Below are positions 9,941 to 20,888 of a DNA stretch of 64,000 nucleotides, one piece after another. Origin of the DNA: Semisulcospira habei (taxonomy: Eukaryota; Mollusca; Gastropoda; Semisulcospiridae); NCBI GenBank assembly GCA_036245525.1, contig BTPG01000001.1, forward strand, positions 178,954,458-179,018,457. Reading direction: 5' to 3'. The notes under the pieces were generated by a model. It was given only the letters and a program-made list of their open reading frames with translations. It searched no databases and was not told the origin of the DNA. The position numbers were made by a program, and so were the translations under genes. Numbering within the stretch: position 1 is the stretch's first letter; every line of letters starts with the position of its first letter.

Positions 9941-12755
9941 CCCTTAGGGTTTCTATCAAATATAGGGTTAACAATGTTTTAAATATGTCCATCGGATGCA
10001 GTTTCATCAGCTGCTTAAAATGATGTTGAAAACAGCCAGATCGCATGGAAACTGTACAACTTAAATGCATTTCCCTCTGCAAGTCATAATATATAGTGAA
10101 AAATTTGATGCTATGAAGAAAAATTTTCAGTTTCAGCGTTTTCCGTCGATTTTCTTATTCAGATATATACGAAATCTCCTCACAAACCATGGTGTCAAAC
10201 AATCACAAGTGAGAAACACTTGGTTAATTTATTATAATTGTTTTAGTGATTTTTGGACTTAAAACAATTTTCAAATTTTGCACACTGAAATTTTTTTATT
10301 TTTCATGTGATGGACTTGAAAATTGGTGAGCATCTTTCACGTGACTGACTGACTTAAACGATCATCAAAACCGGGAAATCGGACAGAAACTGTAGAAGTA
10401 AGATGTCTTTTCATACCCAAGTCATAACATATAGTGGTGAAATTTGTCCTAAGAAGAAAAATTTTTAGATTCTGCGTTTTGAGTCGGTTTTCTTTATTAG
10501 AAATATACCACAAGATCTCACAAACCATGATGTCTAAATACCGCATCTTTTTTAAGATTAGTTTTTTTTATTTTAATTTTTTTAGTGACATTTGGTATAT
10601 CAGTCATATTTCTATATACACTTATACCCTTAGGGTTTCTATCAAATATAGGGTTAACAATGTTTTAAGTATGTCCATCGGATGCAGTTTCATCAGCTGC
10701 TTAAACTGATATTGACAACAGCCAGATCGCATGGAAACTGTACAACTTAAATGCATTTCCTTCTGCAAGTCATAATATATAGTGAAAAATTTGATGCTAT
10801 GAAGAAAATTTTTCAGTTTCAGCATTTTCCGTCGATTTTCTTATTCAGATATATACGAAATCTCCTCACAAACCATGGTTTGAAACAAGCATAAGTGAGA
10901 AACGGTTGGTTAATTTATTATAATTTTTTTAGTGATTTTTGGAGTTTTTCAAATTTTGTACACTGAAATTTTTTTATTTTTCATGTGATGGACTTGAAAA
11001 TTGGTGAGCATCTTTCACGTGACTGACTGACTTAAACGATCATCAAAACAGGGAAATCGGACAGAAACTGTAGAAGTAAGATGTCTTTTCATACCCAAGT
11101 CATAACATATAGTGGTGAAATTTGTCCTAAGAAGAAAAAATTTTAGTTTCTGCGTTTTGAGTCGGTTTTCTTTATTAGAAATATACCGCAAGATCTCACA
11201 AACCATGATGTCTAAATACCGCATCTTTTTTAAGATTAGTTTTTTTTATTTTAATTTTTTTAGTGACATTTGGTATATCAGTCATATTTCTCTATATACA
11301 CTTATACCCTTAGGGTTTCTATCAAATATAGGGTTAACAATGTTTTAAGTATGTCCATCGGATGCAGTTTCATCAGCTGCTTAAACTGATATTGACAACA
11401 GCCAGATCGCATGGAAACTGTACAACTTAAATGCATTTCCCTCTGCAAGTCATAATATATAGTGAAAAATTTGATGCTATGAAGAAAATTTTTCAGTTTC
11501 AGCGTTTTCCGTCGATTTTCTTATTCAGATATATACGAAATCTCCTCACAAACCATGGTTTGAAACAGGCGTAAGTGAGAAACGGTTGGTTAATTTATTA
11601 TAATTTTTTTAGTGATTTTTGGAGTTTTTCAAATTTTGTACACTGAAATTTTTTTATTTTTCATGTGATGGACTTGAAAATTGGTGAGCATCTTTCACGT
11701 GACTGACTGACTTAAACGATCATCAAAACAGGGAAATCGGACAGAAACTGTAGAAGTAAGATGTCTTTTCATACCCAAGTCATAACATACAGTGGTGAAA
11801 TTTGTCCCAGGAAGAAAAAATTTTAGTTTCTGCGTTTTGAGTCGGTTTTCTTTATTAGAAATATACCGCAAGATCTCACAAACCATGATTCTAAATACCG
11901 CATCTTTTTTAAGATTAGTTTTTTTTATTTTAATTTTTTTAGTGACATTTGGTATATCAGTCATATTTCTATATACACTTATACCCGTAGGGTTTCTATC
12001 AAATATAGGGTTAACAATGTTTTAAGTATGTCCATCAGATGCAGTTTCATCAGCTGCTTAAACTGATATTGACAACAGCCAGATCGCATGGAAACTGTAC
12101 AACTTAAATGCATTTCCCTCTGCAAGTCATAATATATAGTGAAAAATTTGATGCTATGAAGAAAATTTTTCAGTTTAAGCGTTTTCCGTCGATTTTCTTA
12201 TTCAGATATATACAAAATCTCCTCACAAACCATGGTGTCAAACAAGCACAAGTGAGAAACATTTGGTTAATTTTTATAATTTTTTTAGTGATTTTTGGAC
12301 TTAGAACAATTTTAAATTTTGCACACTGAAATTTTTTTATTTTTCATGTGATGGACTTGAAAATTGGTGAGCATCTTTCACGTGACTGACTGATTTAAAC
12401 GATCATCAAAACAGGGAAATCGGACGGAAGCTGTAGAAGTAAGATGTCTTTTCATACCAAAGACATAATATATAGTGGTGAAGTTTGTCGTAATAAGAAA
12501 AATTTTTAGTTTCTGCGTTTTGAGTCGGTTTTCTTTATTAGAAATATACCGCAAGATCTCACAAACCATGAGCGCATCTTTTTTAAGATTAGTTTTTTTT
12601 TCATTTTTTTAGTGACATTTGGTATATCAGTCATATTTCTATATACACTTATACCTTATGGTTTCTATCAAATATAGGGTTAACAATGTTTTAAGTATGT
12701 CCATCGGATGCAGTTTCATCAGCTGCTTAAACTGATATTGACAACAGCCAGATCG
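9941..12755 (+). repeat. Satellite array, ~670-686-bp units, each two ~340-bp half-units
   Basis: Unit starts (CCCTTAGGGTTTCTATC or variant) fall at 9941, 10627, 11307, 11984 and 12654, giving periods of 686, 680, 677 and 670. The last unit is cut at 12755. Inside each unit, two halves about 340 bp apart share AAGTCATAATATATAGTG versus AAGTCATAACATATAGTG and a common downstream order: GAAGAAAA run, TTTTC.TTATT, CTCACAAACCATG, GTGA.TTTTGG. So the 680-bp unit is a dimer of diverged monomers. A diverged half-unit remnant lies near 9432-9520. The short ORFs within it are repeats of the same chance frames. Confidence 0.93.
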
Positions 12756-12817
12756 CGTTTTATCCCAATACAGGTAGCAGTGTTAATATGGCCAACCTAG
12801 AAACGTGTAACAACACA

Positions 12818-12967
12818 TATATTCATTCATTCACATTCATGCATCCATCCATTCATTCATCCATCCATCCATCCACTAATTCATTCATTCCGGCAGTCAT
12901 TTATTCATCTATTCATTCATCCATCTATTCATTCATTCATTCATTCATTCATTCATTCATTCATTCA
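12818..12967. repeat. (ATTC)n/(ATCC)n microsatellite
   Basis: Tetranucleotide repeats of ATTC with ATCC variants for about 150 bp. The open frame across them (Ser/His/Ile/Phe-rich) is a by-product of the repeat. Confidence 0.97.
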
Positions 12968-13604
12968 TATACACTAGGGTAACCCGCCCGTCCGGGCCGT
13001 CCATGATCACCTCGGTGCTGTACAACGGCTGTACAACTAAGCCGGCAGTCGAAAACCATGCTTTCTTTGTTTTAGGTGGATGGTGTTTAGGGGCCCCATA
13101 AACCCCAGCAGTGCCACATGGCAAACTTAATCAGCCTCTTGATCAAGCAGCATAGACGTTCATGCATCTCAGACACTTTACTTTAAGATTCATCATCTTT
13201 AGTCTTGCCGGGCGAAGCTTATATCTCGTTGCTCCCCGCTACATGGTCTGCTTTACAAATTCAGTCTGACAAAGTCAAGTAGGCTGTGATTTGATACAGC
13301 CTCCTTTGTAAGTGCACAGATTTTCATCAGTCTCTGTAGTCAACACAACGTTTAGTGGTCCCCATCTCTGGTTATGTTATATTTAACTCTGTCAATGCCG
13401 AATGCCGGCACCACATTTCTTGCCCTCTCAGGTTTGCTACAGTGTCAGTTTCAGCCAGCGTGGCCGAATGCCGGTGGTGGATTTTCGATTGCGCGTATCT
13501 GTCTAGTGGCATGGCAAAGTTCAATTTGTGTGTGGGCTTGCCCTATGCATAATTTACTGTGAAACTATCAATCGGTCACAAGTGGCAGCCATTGAGATAT
13601 CAAG
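12968..13604. other. Interior of TIR element, no gene seen
   Basis: Sequence of higher GC content starting CTAGGGTAACCCGCCCG. It contains a local duplication of a GCCGAATGCCGG-type word near 13397 and 13463. I recognise no coding or RNA feature. Confidence 0.4.
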
Positions 13605-14265
13605 GACACCCAAAATACACTCACAACAAAACTATTTCATTAATTGATGTCCTTTCAAGAATATTTTAATCAAATTTTATCACTTTAGTATATTTTGCAA
13701 ACTCACATTTTGAATGAAATGGCAATGGATTAAAAAGAAACTCACAAAAAAACAATTACAAAAAGAAAAACATTTGACGAGAGTTAAAAACAAAGATGTC
13801 GGACTGCATCGTTAGCAATGGAGCCAGTAGTCGGCAATACCGATGTGAAACGGCGGCTAAATGTTGGATAGATTAAAAAAAACAACACAAAAAACATTAC
13901 AAAAAGACTAACATTTGACGAGAGTTAAAAACAAAAGATGTCAGACTGCGTCATTAGCAATAGAGCCAGTACTGAGTCGGCATTACCGACGTGGAAAGGC
14001 TGAAATTTTGGGAAACTGACAAAGGAAGGTTTCGGAGTCAGTAGTTACCAGACTTTGCAGCCGTGAACTAAAGATCTGCGTCACGGGTTTTGCCACTGCT
14101 CTGGGTGTATCAATTTACAGGTCAGTGTTGGCCGGACAGGTCGTAGACCCACCCACCCCCACCGCCTCCCCCCACCCCCACCCCTGCCCGGCATTTAGTA
14201 GTGAAACCAGATGGGAGGCGGCACGTGCCGTCCCTATTAAAAGGTTGTCTGTCAACAAAAGGGCT
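13605..14265 (-). repeat. Right TIR of the long-TIR element
   Basis: Inverted partner of 1635-1884 plus 7955-8193. It carries an internal tandem duplication (about 13770-13850 and 13900-13985) that repeats the AACTCTCGTC...GCCAGTACT block, so it is about 150 bp longer than the left arm. It includes a G/C-rich stretch near 14145-14185. Confidence 0.85.
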
Positions 14266-16132
14266 ACTGGGACGCTATATAGGAGCTTGTGATGATATGA
14301 TCTTGCTGGTGAGGGATAGTAAGGTGATGCCTCGCCAGTTGTTACAGTTCCCCAGGTCTCCTTTCTTCGGAAGTTTGACGATGGTGCCGGTCTTCCAATC
14401 GCTCGGCGCTTCTTCAGTGTCCCAGATCTTTTGAAAAATATGACAAAGAAGCTGCGGCGTTACCGTATCTTCTACTTTCAGCACCTCGGGGCACACTCCG
14501 TCATCGCCAGGTGCCTTCCCGTTCTTCAGCTTTTGAATGGCCTACTTGACTTCCGCAATAGTAATGTTGCCGAGGTTAATGTCCAGGTCCTCCTCCGCTT
14601 CAGGAATGTCAGTGAGGGTTGGTGGGTCTGAGCGGTTCAGGATGGACTCGGAAGTGTTGCTTCCATCTCTTCAGCTTCTCTTCCTCTACTGTGACATGAG
14701 TTCCATCTTCAGCTCTCACTGGAAGGTCGTGGTACTGCCCGTAATCGCCCTTCAGCTTCTTGGTGTTCTGGTATACTGTCTTCATGTCTCTCTGTTTTGC
14801 AGCTGCCTCCGCTTCTTCTGCCAGCCTTTCTGTGTGCATTCTCTTGTCTCTTCTCGCTGATGTCTTCACCGCGTGATCTTTCTCTCTGTATTCTCTTGAT
14901 ATTCTTTCCTTCAGTCTTGGTGATTTGGTGTCCAAAAGTTTCTTCTTGATCTGTCTTCTCTCTTCTATGCGAGCCCACGTGTCTTCTGAGATCCACTCTG
15001 TCTTCCTGCTCTTTCTGTATCCTAAAACTTCCCCTCCTGTTTCCTTCATGGCTCTGTTGAAATCTTCAACAGTCAGCGCTGTCTCATCTTCCAAAACACT
15101 AAATCTATTCCTGAGGGCCAACCTAAACTCTTCTTTCACTTTTGGGTCTTTCAACTTGGCCACGTCGTAGCGCTGATTTCTGGTGTCTCCTATCTTTACT
15201 TTCCTAAGCTTCAATGTCACCTTCCCCACCAGAAGACTATGGTCGCTGCCAATGTCAGCATGTCGCATCACTCGCACATCCTGCAGAGAGTGCCTCCAGC
15301 GACCGTTAATGATGATGTGGTCAATCTGGTTCTGGGTCTTGCCGTCTGGTGATTTCCATGTGAGTTTGTGGATCTCCCTATGCGCAAACAGGGTCCCTCC
15401 TATGACTAAGTCATTTTCCTCGCAGAAATTGACCAGCCTCTCCCCGTTGTCGTTGATCACACCCGCTCCATGTCATCCCATGGTCCTCTCTCTGTCTTCA
15501 TTGTCGCAGCCGACCTTAGCGTTGAAGTCACCGATCAGCATCAGCACGTCATGTCGAGGGATGTCTTCCAAAACAGCTTGGAGGGCGTCGTAGAATGCAT
15601 CCTTATCCTCTTCTTCCGCGTCGTCTATCGGTGCGTAGCCCACAACAATAGACAGCTTTGCGTATTTGGAATTCATCCTGACGTACAGCAGGCGCTCGTT
15701 CACAGGTTTCCACTGTAGAACGGTGTTGGCCTTGCTCTTATTGATGATGACAGCAACTCCTTCTCGGTGTTCGTTGTCTGTTCTTCCAGACCAGATGATG
15801 ACTTCTCCGGAGCTCAACCTCTGTTTGCCAGCACCAGTCCATCTTGCTTCTGTTACTGCCATGAGGGTTAGTTTGTGGCGGTTCAGTTCACTTACTGCTT
15901 GCGTCAGCTTTCCAGTCTGGTAGAGCGTTCGCACCTTCCAGCATCCAATTCTGATCCATCGTTTTGGCGTCAGGAGTTCCGCTATCGGGGTGGAGACGTC
16001 CTTGCGGCTTTGGTCCCCATCCGTCATAAGTCCAGTTTCCTGGTCTGCTTCGCTCCCAGCGCCGGTTGTCGCTTTTTCCCTTGTCGTTTCCGTAGCAAGT
16101 TTCTTTTTACAGGGTGGAGTCGCTAGCCCCAC
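14266..16132 (-). pseudogene. LINE A endonuclease and N-terminal RT
   Basis: The minus-strand frame opens at 16132. It carries the APE-type endonuclease: IGCWKVRTLYQ near the start of the domain, TEARWTG, IGDFNAKVG near 15510, then [11 protein letters not shown] and GSDHSLLV near 15220. The linker and first RT segment (KTGTIVKLPKKG, NWRGITLLS) follow at about 14300-14370. Breaks are an in-frame TGA at 15473-15475, a frameshift near 14610-14650 and an in-frame TAG near 14546. The sequence then stops at the transposon boundary at 14265 and resumes at 1634. No RNase H is seen. It is degraded and cannot act on its own. Confidence 0.9.
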
Positions 16133-16216
16133 GCCTAACCCTCCTCCTTTATCCTGACTTGGGACAGGCAGTTAAGCCCCCAAAGGGGCCTCCCTGGTGG
16201 AGTTTGGTTTGCTAAT

Positions 16217-16425
16217 ACCAACTCTAAAAAAGTCGTCATTTCTTTATGGTAGTCTAAGTGTGATTGAAAGATCCAGCGGGCCTCCTCAGTCCAATTCATT
16301 TTTAAAACACGTAATACTAGCCTGGTTAACAATTAAACAGTAAGATTTTCTTTCTCAGCGCACTGCAGGCTACCGCGAGGCCTTTTCTTGTTTCTAAATG
16401 TGACAAATTTAACAATCAACGTGAC
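16217..16425. other. Flank of LINE A, no gene seen
   Basis: Sequence between the right TSD copy and the first dispersed-repeat copy. No coding signal is recognised. Confidence 0.4.
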
Positions 16426-16602
16426 ACTGTGGTGCATGGGAAATGTATGGCGTCTAGACTCGTGTCCGGGCAAGCCTGGGGGGTGGGAGGGGGGGGAGGG
16501 GGGGGAACCTTTTTTTTGTGGTAAAAAATGGCGTGATTTATCGATCGATTCGGCATTATTGTTTTTGAAGCTTTTGTATTCTCTCTTTTCTATTCTCTAG
16601 TG
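16426..16602 (+). repeat. Dispersed ~180-bp repeat, copy a
   Basis: Shares GGGAAATGTATGGCGTCTAG, the G-run, TAAAAAATGGCGTGATTTAT and TTTTTGAAGCTTTTGTATT with 30052-30244 in the same order and orientation. The G/T homopolymer section differs in length. No TSD or pol III promoter is evident, so its class is unknown. Confidence 0.85.
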
Positions 16603-18655
16603 TAGGCGTCATCCTCACTTCAAAATCTGCAACGTATTTTCGCCCGCACACATGAAGGTGGGCATTGTCATATCCCAGACCCCCTGACACCCTCCATCCA
16701 CAAAATTAAAAAAAAACAACAATAAGCTTGACTGCAGAATTTATCATTTGAGTATTCAGCAGATATTCCATCAAATTTATACGCATAGTTGGCCATACCA
16801 GCAATTTGAAAAACACTTTGAGTCAAACACAACTCACTAAATGTGGGTTCATTTGTGACACAGTGCTGCCACTGACAGCATATTTGGTGCCTATGTTCTG
16901 CCTCAAATACACAGTGGCCACATTAGCACCAACCTGGTACTGGCTCGGCCTGCTCATGTCCAATGCTGTTGGTGATAAAACGGTATCATGTATGGCTGTA
17001 TGGCTGTGTTTGAAGGATGTTCCTTAGATGTTGTCTCAATTTATCCTCTCCCATGTTGTTCAACTTGTTCTGATAAATACATACAAAAGGACAATTATAT
17101 ATATACTTACTTTTCAGCTGGTAAACAATACAGTGGTCGGTGAATATCGCCAACCTAACATTTCACACAAATTTACTCAAAGGTGAAAAGGCAATGTTAG
17201 AAAGAGGGTTCTACAATTTACACACAAATAATTATGCACAATCAACAAGGGAGACAATTATTCCATTTGAGAAAATGATAAATGTTCAAGGCATTGAAAT
17301 ACAGAATACGGATTTATACCTTGAAACCAATGCTCATTGGAAAAGACAAAAAGTCAAGATGGTCATCCATCCTAAAGAAATTCTACCTTACAAGTCAACA
17401 TTGATATGACCTTTTCCCTCCCCAATAATGGAATGCTATGGGCCACTATATTTGAAAGGCAGTAATCTTAACTTTACTTTGGGAAGACACATTGACAGAA
17501 GTCCACTTTGATAGACAATATGCACCAACCTCTGCAGCTCGTATTTTACCGCAGCTTTGCTCCTGTCTGCAGCAGACTCCACCTCCAGCAAGAGGTTCAC
17601 ACCTGAGAGTGTCCCAATGTGAATCAGCCCCAAACCTGCCCCGAGATGCTTTCTCACTGGACTGGGGAGGATGTGAGATGGAGGTCTGAGGTGCTTCTAT
17701 GCTTCTATGCTTGCCTGCTCCTCATTGGTCTCTACAAGTTCATCCTGTACAAATCAAAAACATTCGTGTCATGACACATATGGCACAGTGGATTCTGCTT
17801 TGTGTGTAATAAGCTGAATATTTGTACTTACATACCATGAGGTGTTTGTTATGAGTTTGACAAAAGAATATACTTTACGTACATAAAGATAGACATAAAT
17901 TGCATGGGATATGCCTCTGTGTGTTATGCATGATGTCCTCATGACTTACTGATATTATTTATCTATCACATGACAGTTTTTGTGTTGATTGTTTATTTTT
18001 GGGTGTTTTGGTTTTCTTCTGTCTTGGTTGGAAAGGGGGGGGGGTGGGGGTGGGGGGTGGGGGTGGGAGTAACTTTGGTCTGTGCATCTTTGGCTGTCAC
18101 TAATGTTCAAACTGTAATTTACTTCTCTAGTGTATACAATGCAAGTGGAGCACAAAGTATGTGTGTTTAATTTTCATACATATGTGAAAAATAATTAAAG
18201 CCTTGTTCATTTATCATTTATCGTTTTTTGTTTTGACTAGAATGTGTGCATACTCAGTTATTGGTCATCACAAAGTGCTTTTCAGGCCATAATGAAATTG
18301 TTTACATATACAGGTAGTCAAGTTCCAGTATAAGGTATTGCCAGAGTACCTGAGGAGGTATGTGCCAAGTTTATCAGAAGCAAAGTAATTTACTTTGAGT
18401 ACCGTCAGGTTGGCCAACAAAGTGTTATTGCGTGCACATTTTGTAACATAAATTATATGGGTTTGATATATACATTAATTTTAGTGTATGTAACAGATTC
18501 AGGAACATAAGTGTAATCATTTGAATGTACACAAGGATCAAGCTTGGCAGCTCAATTCACATAATTGTTGTTACTAATGCTTTCATTACAACAGACAAAC
18601 AAACTAGCACCAAAAATACTAAATGGCAACAAGATAAGAAATACACTTCACTTAC
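16603..18655. other. Low-information region with possible exon pieces
   Basis: Several frames stay open for 60-90 codons, on the minus strand about 16830-17030 and 17436-17657 and on the plus strand 17140-17409. None has a motif I recognise. A CCTCCCCAG acceptor-like site precedes the 17436-17657 frame on the minus strand. These may be exons of a gene or of an old transposase, but the sequence alone does not decide. The stretch around 18035-18068 is G-rich. Confidence 0.3.
18035..18069 (+). repeat. G-rich tract with G-quadruplex potential
   Basis: Runs of five to nine G separated by single T bases. The pattern satisfies the simple four-G-run rule for quadruplex formation. Confidence 0.7.
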
Positions 18656-18777
18656 CATTCCGGTGTTTACACAGGCCCATATGTGCAGGCAGACAGTTTG
18701 TGCATTTTGTTTTGTGCTGCTTGCAGACACCGCTGAGAACAGGTAGACCTTTTGTGGCATAGGCAACATTTGGACCC
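18656..18777 (-). CDS. Possible internal exon of an unknown Cys/His-rich protein
   Basis: On the minus strand a 122-bp segment is bounded by a good acceptor (pyrimidine-rich stretch ending TTTTTTTCATCAG) and a consensus donor (AATG|GTAAGTG). The open frame across it encodes about 40 residues including VCKQHKTKCTNCLPAHMGLC, with C and H spaced as in small zinc-binding modules. I do not recognise the family. It could be a host exon or part of a transposase. No start or stop is expected for an internal exon. The call is tentative because only one exon is visible and no neighbour joins it convincingly. Confidence 0.3.
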
Positions 18778-19230
18778 CTGATGAAAAAAAATAAAATGAA
18801 CACAAAGTAACATGATGCTAACAAAGCTGCGAGGTAATACAAAAGGGTTGTGTTTGCGTGTACACATATACACCTGCCTTGCATCATCAGATCAGACAAC
18901 ATCACAACTGTCCCACAACATATACTCTTCTATTTTGCTAATGTCAGCAGGAAAAATATACTGAGATGTGCAAGAGACATAACACACTGGGCACTACATA
19001 ATAAAAAGCAAACATACACAATTAAAAGGAAAGGAAAAGAAAACAGCTGCTAAAACTGTACCAAAATTATATGAAGTGCAAAACGATGTCATACCAAATA
19101 AACATGAACGAGACATTGTGAAAAACAAACTAACATCAACTAAGCATCTAAAGCTTATTTTAAAGACAGATCAGCCCACTGGGTATGGGTTAGTAAATTA
19201 ATTTATACTTTTGTTTTGTCCATAAAAAGG

Positions 19231-19630
19231 ATGGACAGACAAACGCAAGCAGTTGATGTTACAGAGTGCTTCAAAGATGTTGAGCGCTTTACTGACTTTA
19301 AAACACGTGTGTTTGAACCAGGCTTTAAACTCACAACACCACTTGCGCCAATGAAGATCTGCATGACATATAATGTAACTTTGGAATATTCTGATGGCTC
19401 ACCACATTATGAGTATGAGGACTGTTGATCTTAAGACATATACTTTTAAAGTTTATGATGCTAACTATGACTGGTTTGAGTCAATGCGTAAAGACATATT
19501 TGATCAACTAAGAAAACTACATTGTTATATTGAAAGTGTTACATTCAATAAAGCTATATTACACCTGCAGCATGAACAAAAAACCTTAAGACACATACCA
19601 GGGAAGTGGTTGATTTGTTTTGGTGACTAA
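19231..19630 (+). pseudogene. Unknown small gene upstream of the Polinton polymerase
   Basis: An ATG at 19231 opens a frame that ends at 19428. An overlapping frame (19394-19630) continues with similar composition, suggesting one protein of about 130 aa with a frameshift near 19410-19430. The second part includes FKVYDANYDWFESM and a plausible C-terminus GKWLICFGD. I recognise no domain. Its position about 100 bp before the polymerase N-terminal region and its AT-rich codon use, like the polymerase, suggest it belongs to the same Polinton. The function is unknown. Confidence 0.45.
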
Positions 19631-20888
19631 ACTAAATTTGTTTATTGTATTACAGTTAATAAAGCGGTATTACATAAGGTGTAAAAAAAATTTCTCCATT
19701 TAATATTTTGTTGGACAAATAAAAAATGACGGACAATGCTCAAAGCCCATCAGGCTCGACAGGCTTAAGAAATGTGTTTCACACAACAGACTTGCCTATA
19801 TCTAATAGTAACAATGTCTATGAATCAATAGAAAACTCTTTTTCTGTCATACAAGATAATCTTCTTACAGGCAGTGTAAAGATTCAGGTTGTTGCCAAAA
19901 TAGAATTTACTAGGGTAGATGGTGAAGCGATTGTTTCGTATATCTCAACAAGACAACACACAGTTAATTCAAGAAGAGAATTGGAGAACGTGTTTAGAGA
20001 AAGACTGTTACCAGACTTCCTCAAAGCAATTGACAGTGCAAGAATGAAGGGGTCTGGTTGACACGAAGGTCGTGTGCATGAACTACAACTGAAGCAGTCA
20101 AGGTATCATCCTATATTGGGTAAATCATGGTTACCACTACCAATAGAGGTTGCAAACAAAAAGGCTGTCATCAATATTCAGAACAATGACCACCATTATT
20201 TCATGTGGTGTGTGCCTACCCGGCACCGGCCTCCACGTGGCGTAGGTGGGTAGTCCGCTCAGTCCCTGACTGAGTGGGCTAGCGGACGGGTGCCATCTTT
20301 GTCCAGGATTAGGACTTGATGTCAGCAGATATGTTGTTCAGCCTTTTCACTGGTCCGGTTTTTAAGGAGCTGTGCTAACCTAGGTCGTACCATGTTGGAT
20401 TGGTCCTTAAAAATACTCGTGACTTTTTGGTCCTTTGGATCCCAAGTGTTTGCCGTGCTTGGAGACCCGTGTCGGGGGAGAAGAGGATCCTGGTGGCTGA
20501 GGTTCCCTTTGGGCTGCGGCTCACTGGTGCCAACACTCCACTTCGGCCTTGACTTCTACCTAAACGGGAGGCTAGTCGTACCGGCCTAGTCAATCGGCTC
20601 TTGTCACGTTGAGCCCTATCCCACTGTTGACATGCGGGTTGCTATACGGAGCACCATGCTATAGCTTCTGCTGCTGATTAGGTGTTTTACGCCAGTATTC
20701 CCCTGCATTCAACGGTGTGATAGAAGGCGGTGGCTCAAACGGTTCAATCGGGCTTACCCCCTTGAGTATATCTTTCGGGCAGTCTCCATTGTGCGTCGGC
20801 TGGAGACCCGCCGACAGTTGCACTTTCCCTTGTTGGGCTCGGTGGCGGGCGGGGACCCCCGGGGGATGAATATCTCTACTAATATAAT

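Larger units (their letters stand above)
1635..14265. mobile_element. Long-TIR DNA transposon, apparently non-autonomous, nested in LINE A
   Basis: The two ends are inverted copies of each other: left 1635-8193 (interrupted by a LINE at 1901-7939) and right 13605-14265. The outer ends read CATCATAAG...CGTCCCAGTAGCCC on the left and, in reverse complement, CATCACAAGCTCCTATATAGCGTCCC on the right. The left copy lacks about 10 bp. LINE A is split at GC-ATAT-GATC, with ATAT on both sides, so the TSD is ATAT, or TA if the terminus starts two bases further out. Without the nested LINE the element is about 6.6 kb. I find no transposase ORF. The interior holds a microsatellite, an inverted repeat and a satellite array. 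A related solo end lies at 37080-37199. The superfamily is undetermined. Confidence 0.75.
373..16203 (-). mobile_element. RTE-like LINE A, full length but split by a 12.6-kb insertion
   Basis: This is a non-LTR retrotransposon on the minus strand. Its 5' part (endonuclease and start of RT) lies at 14266-16203 and its 3' part (rest of RT) at 373-1634. Together they make about 3.2 kb, the usual size for RTE-type elements. A 13-bp target-site duplication, TTGGTTTGCTAAT, flanks the whole structure at 360-372 and 16204-16216. The 3' end on the minus strand is a short GAAT-type tail just inside 373. RT sequence continues across the split: the right part stops at codons for S-K-I and the left part resumes with RILLERI, a contiguous stretch in this family. 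The clade call rests on architecture (endonuclease plus RT, no RNase H) and remembered family resemblance. Confidence 0.85.

Noticed and set aside
10337..12569. Recurring ORFs of 63-91 codons in the satellite
   Set aside because: Same reason: a repeated chance frame in AT-rich satellite DNA, with indels between units that disrupt it.
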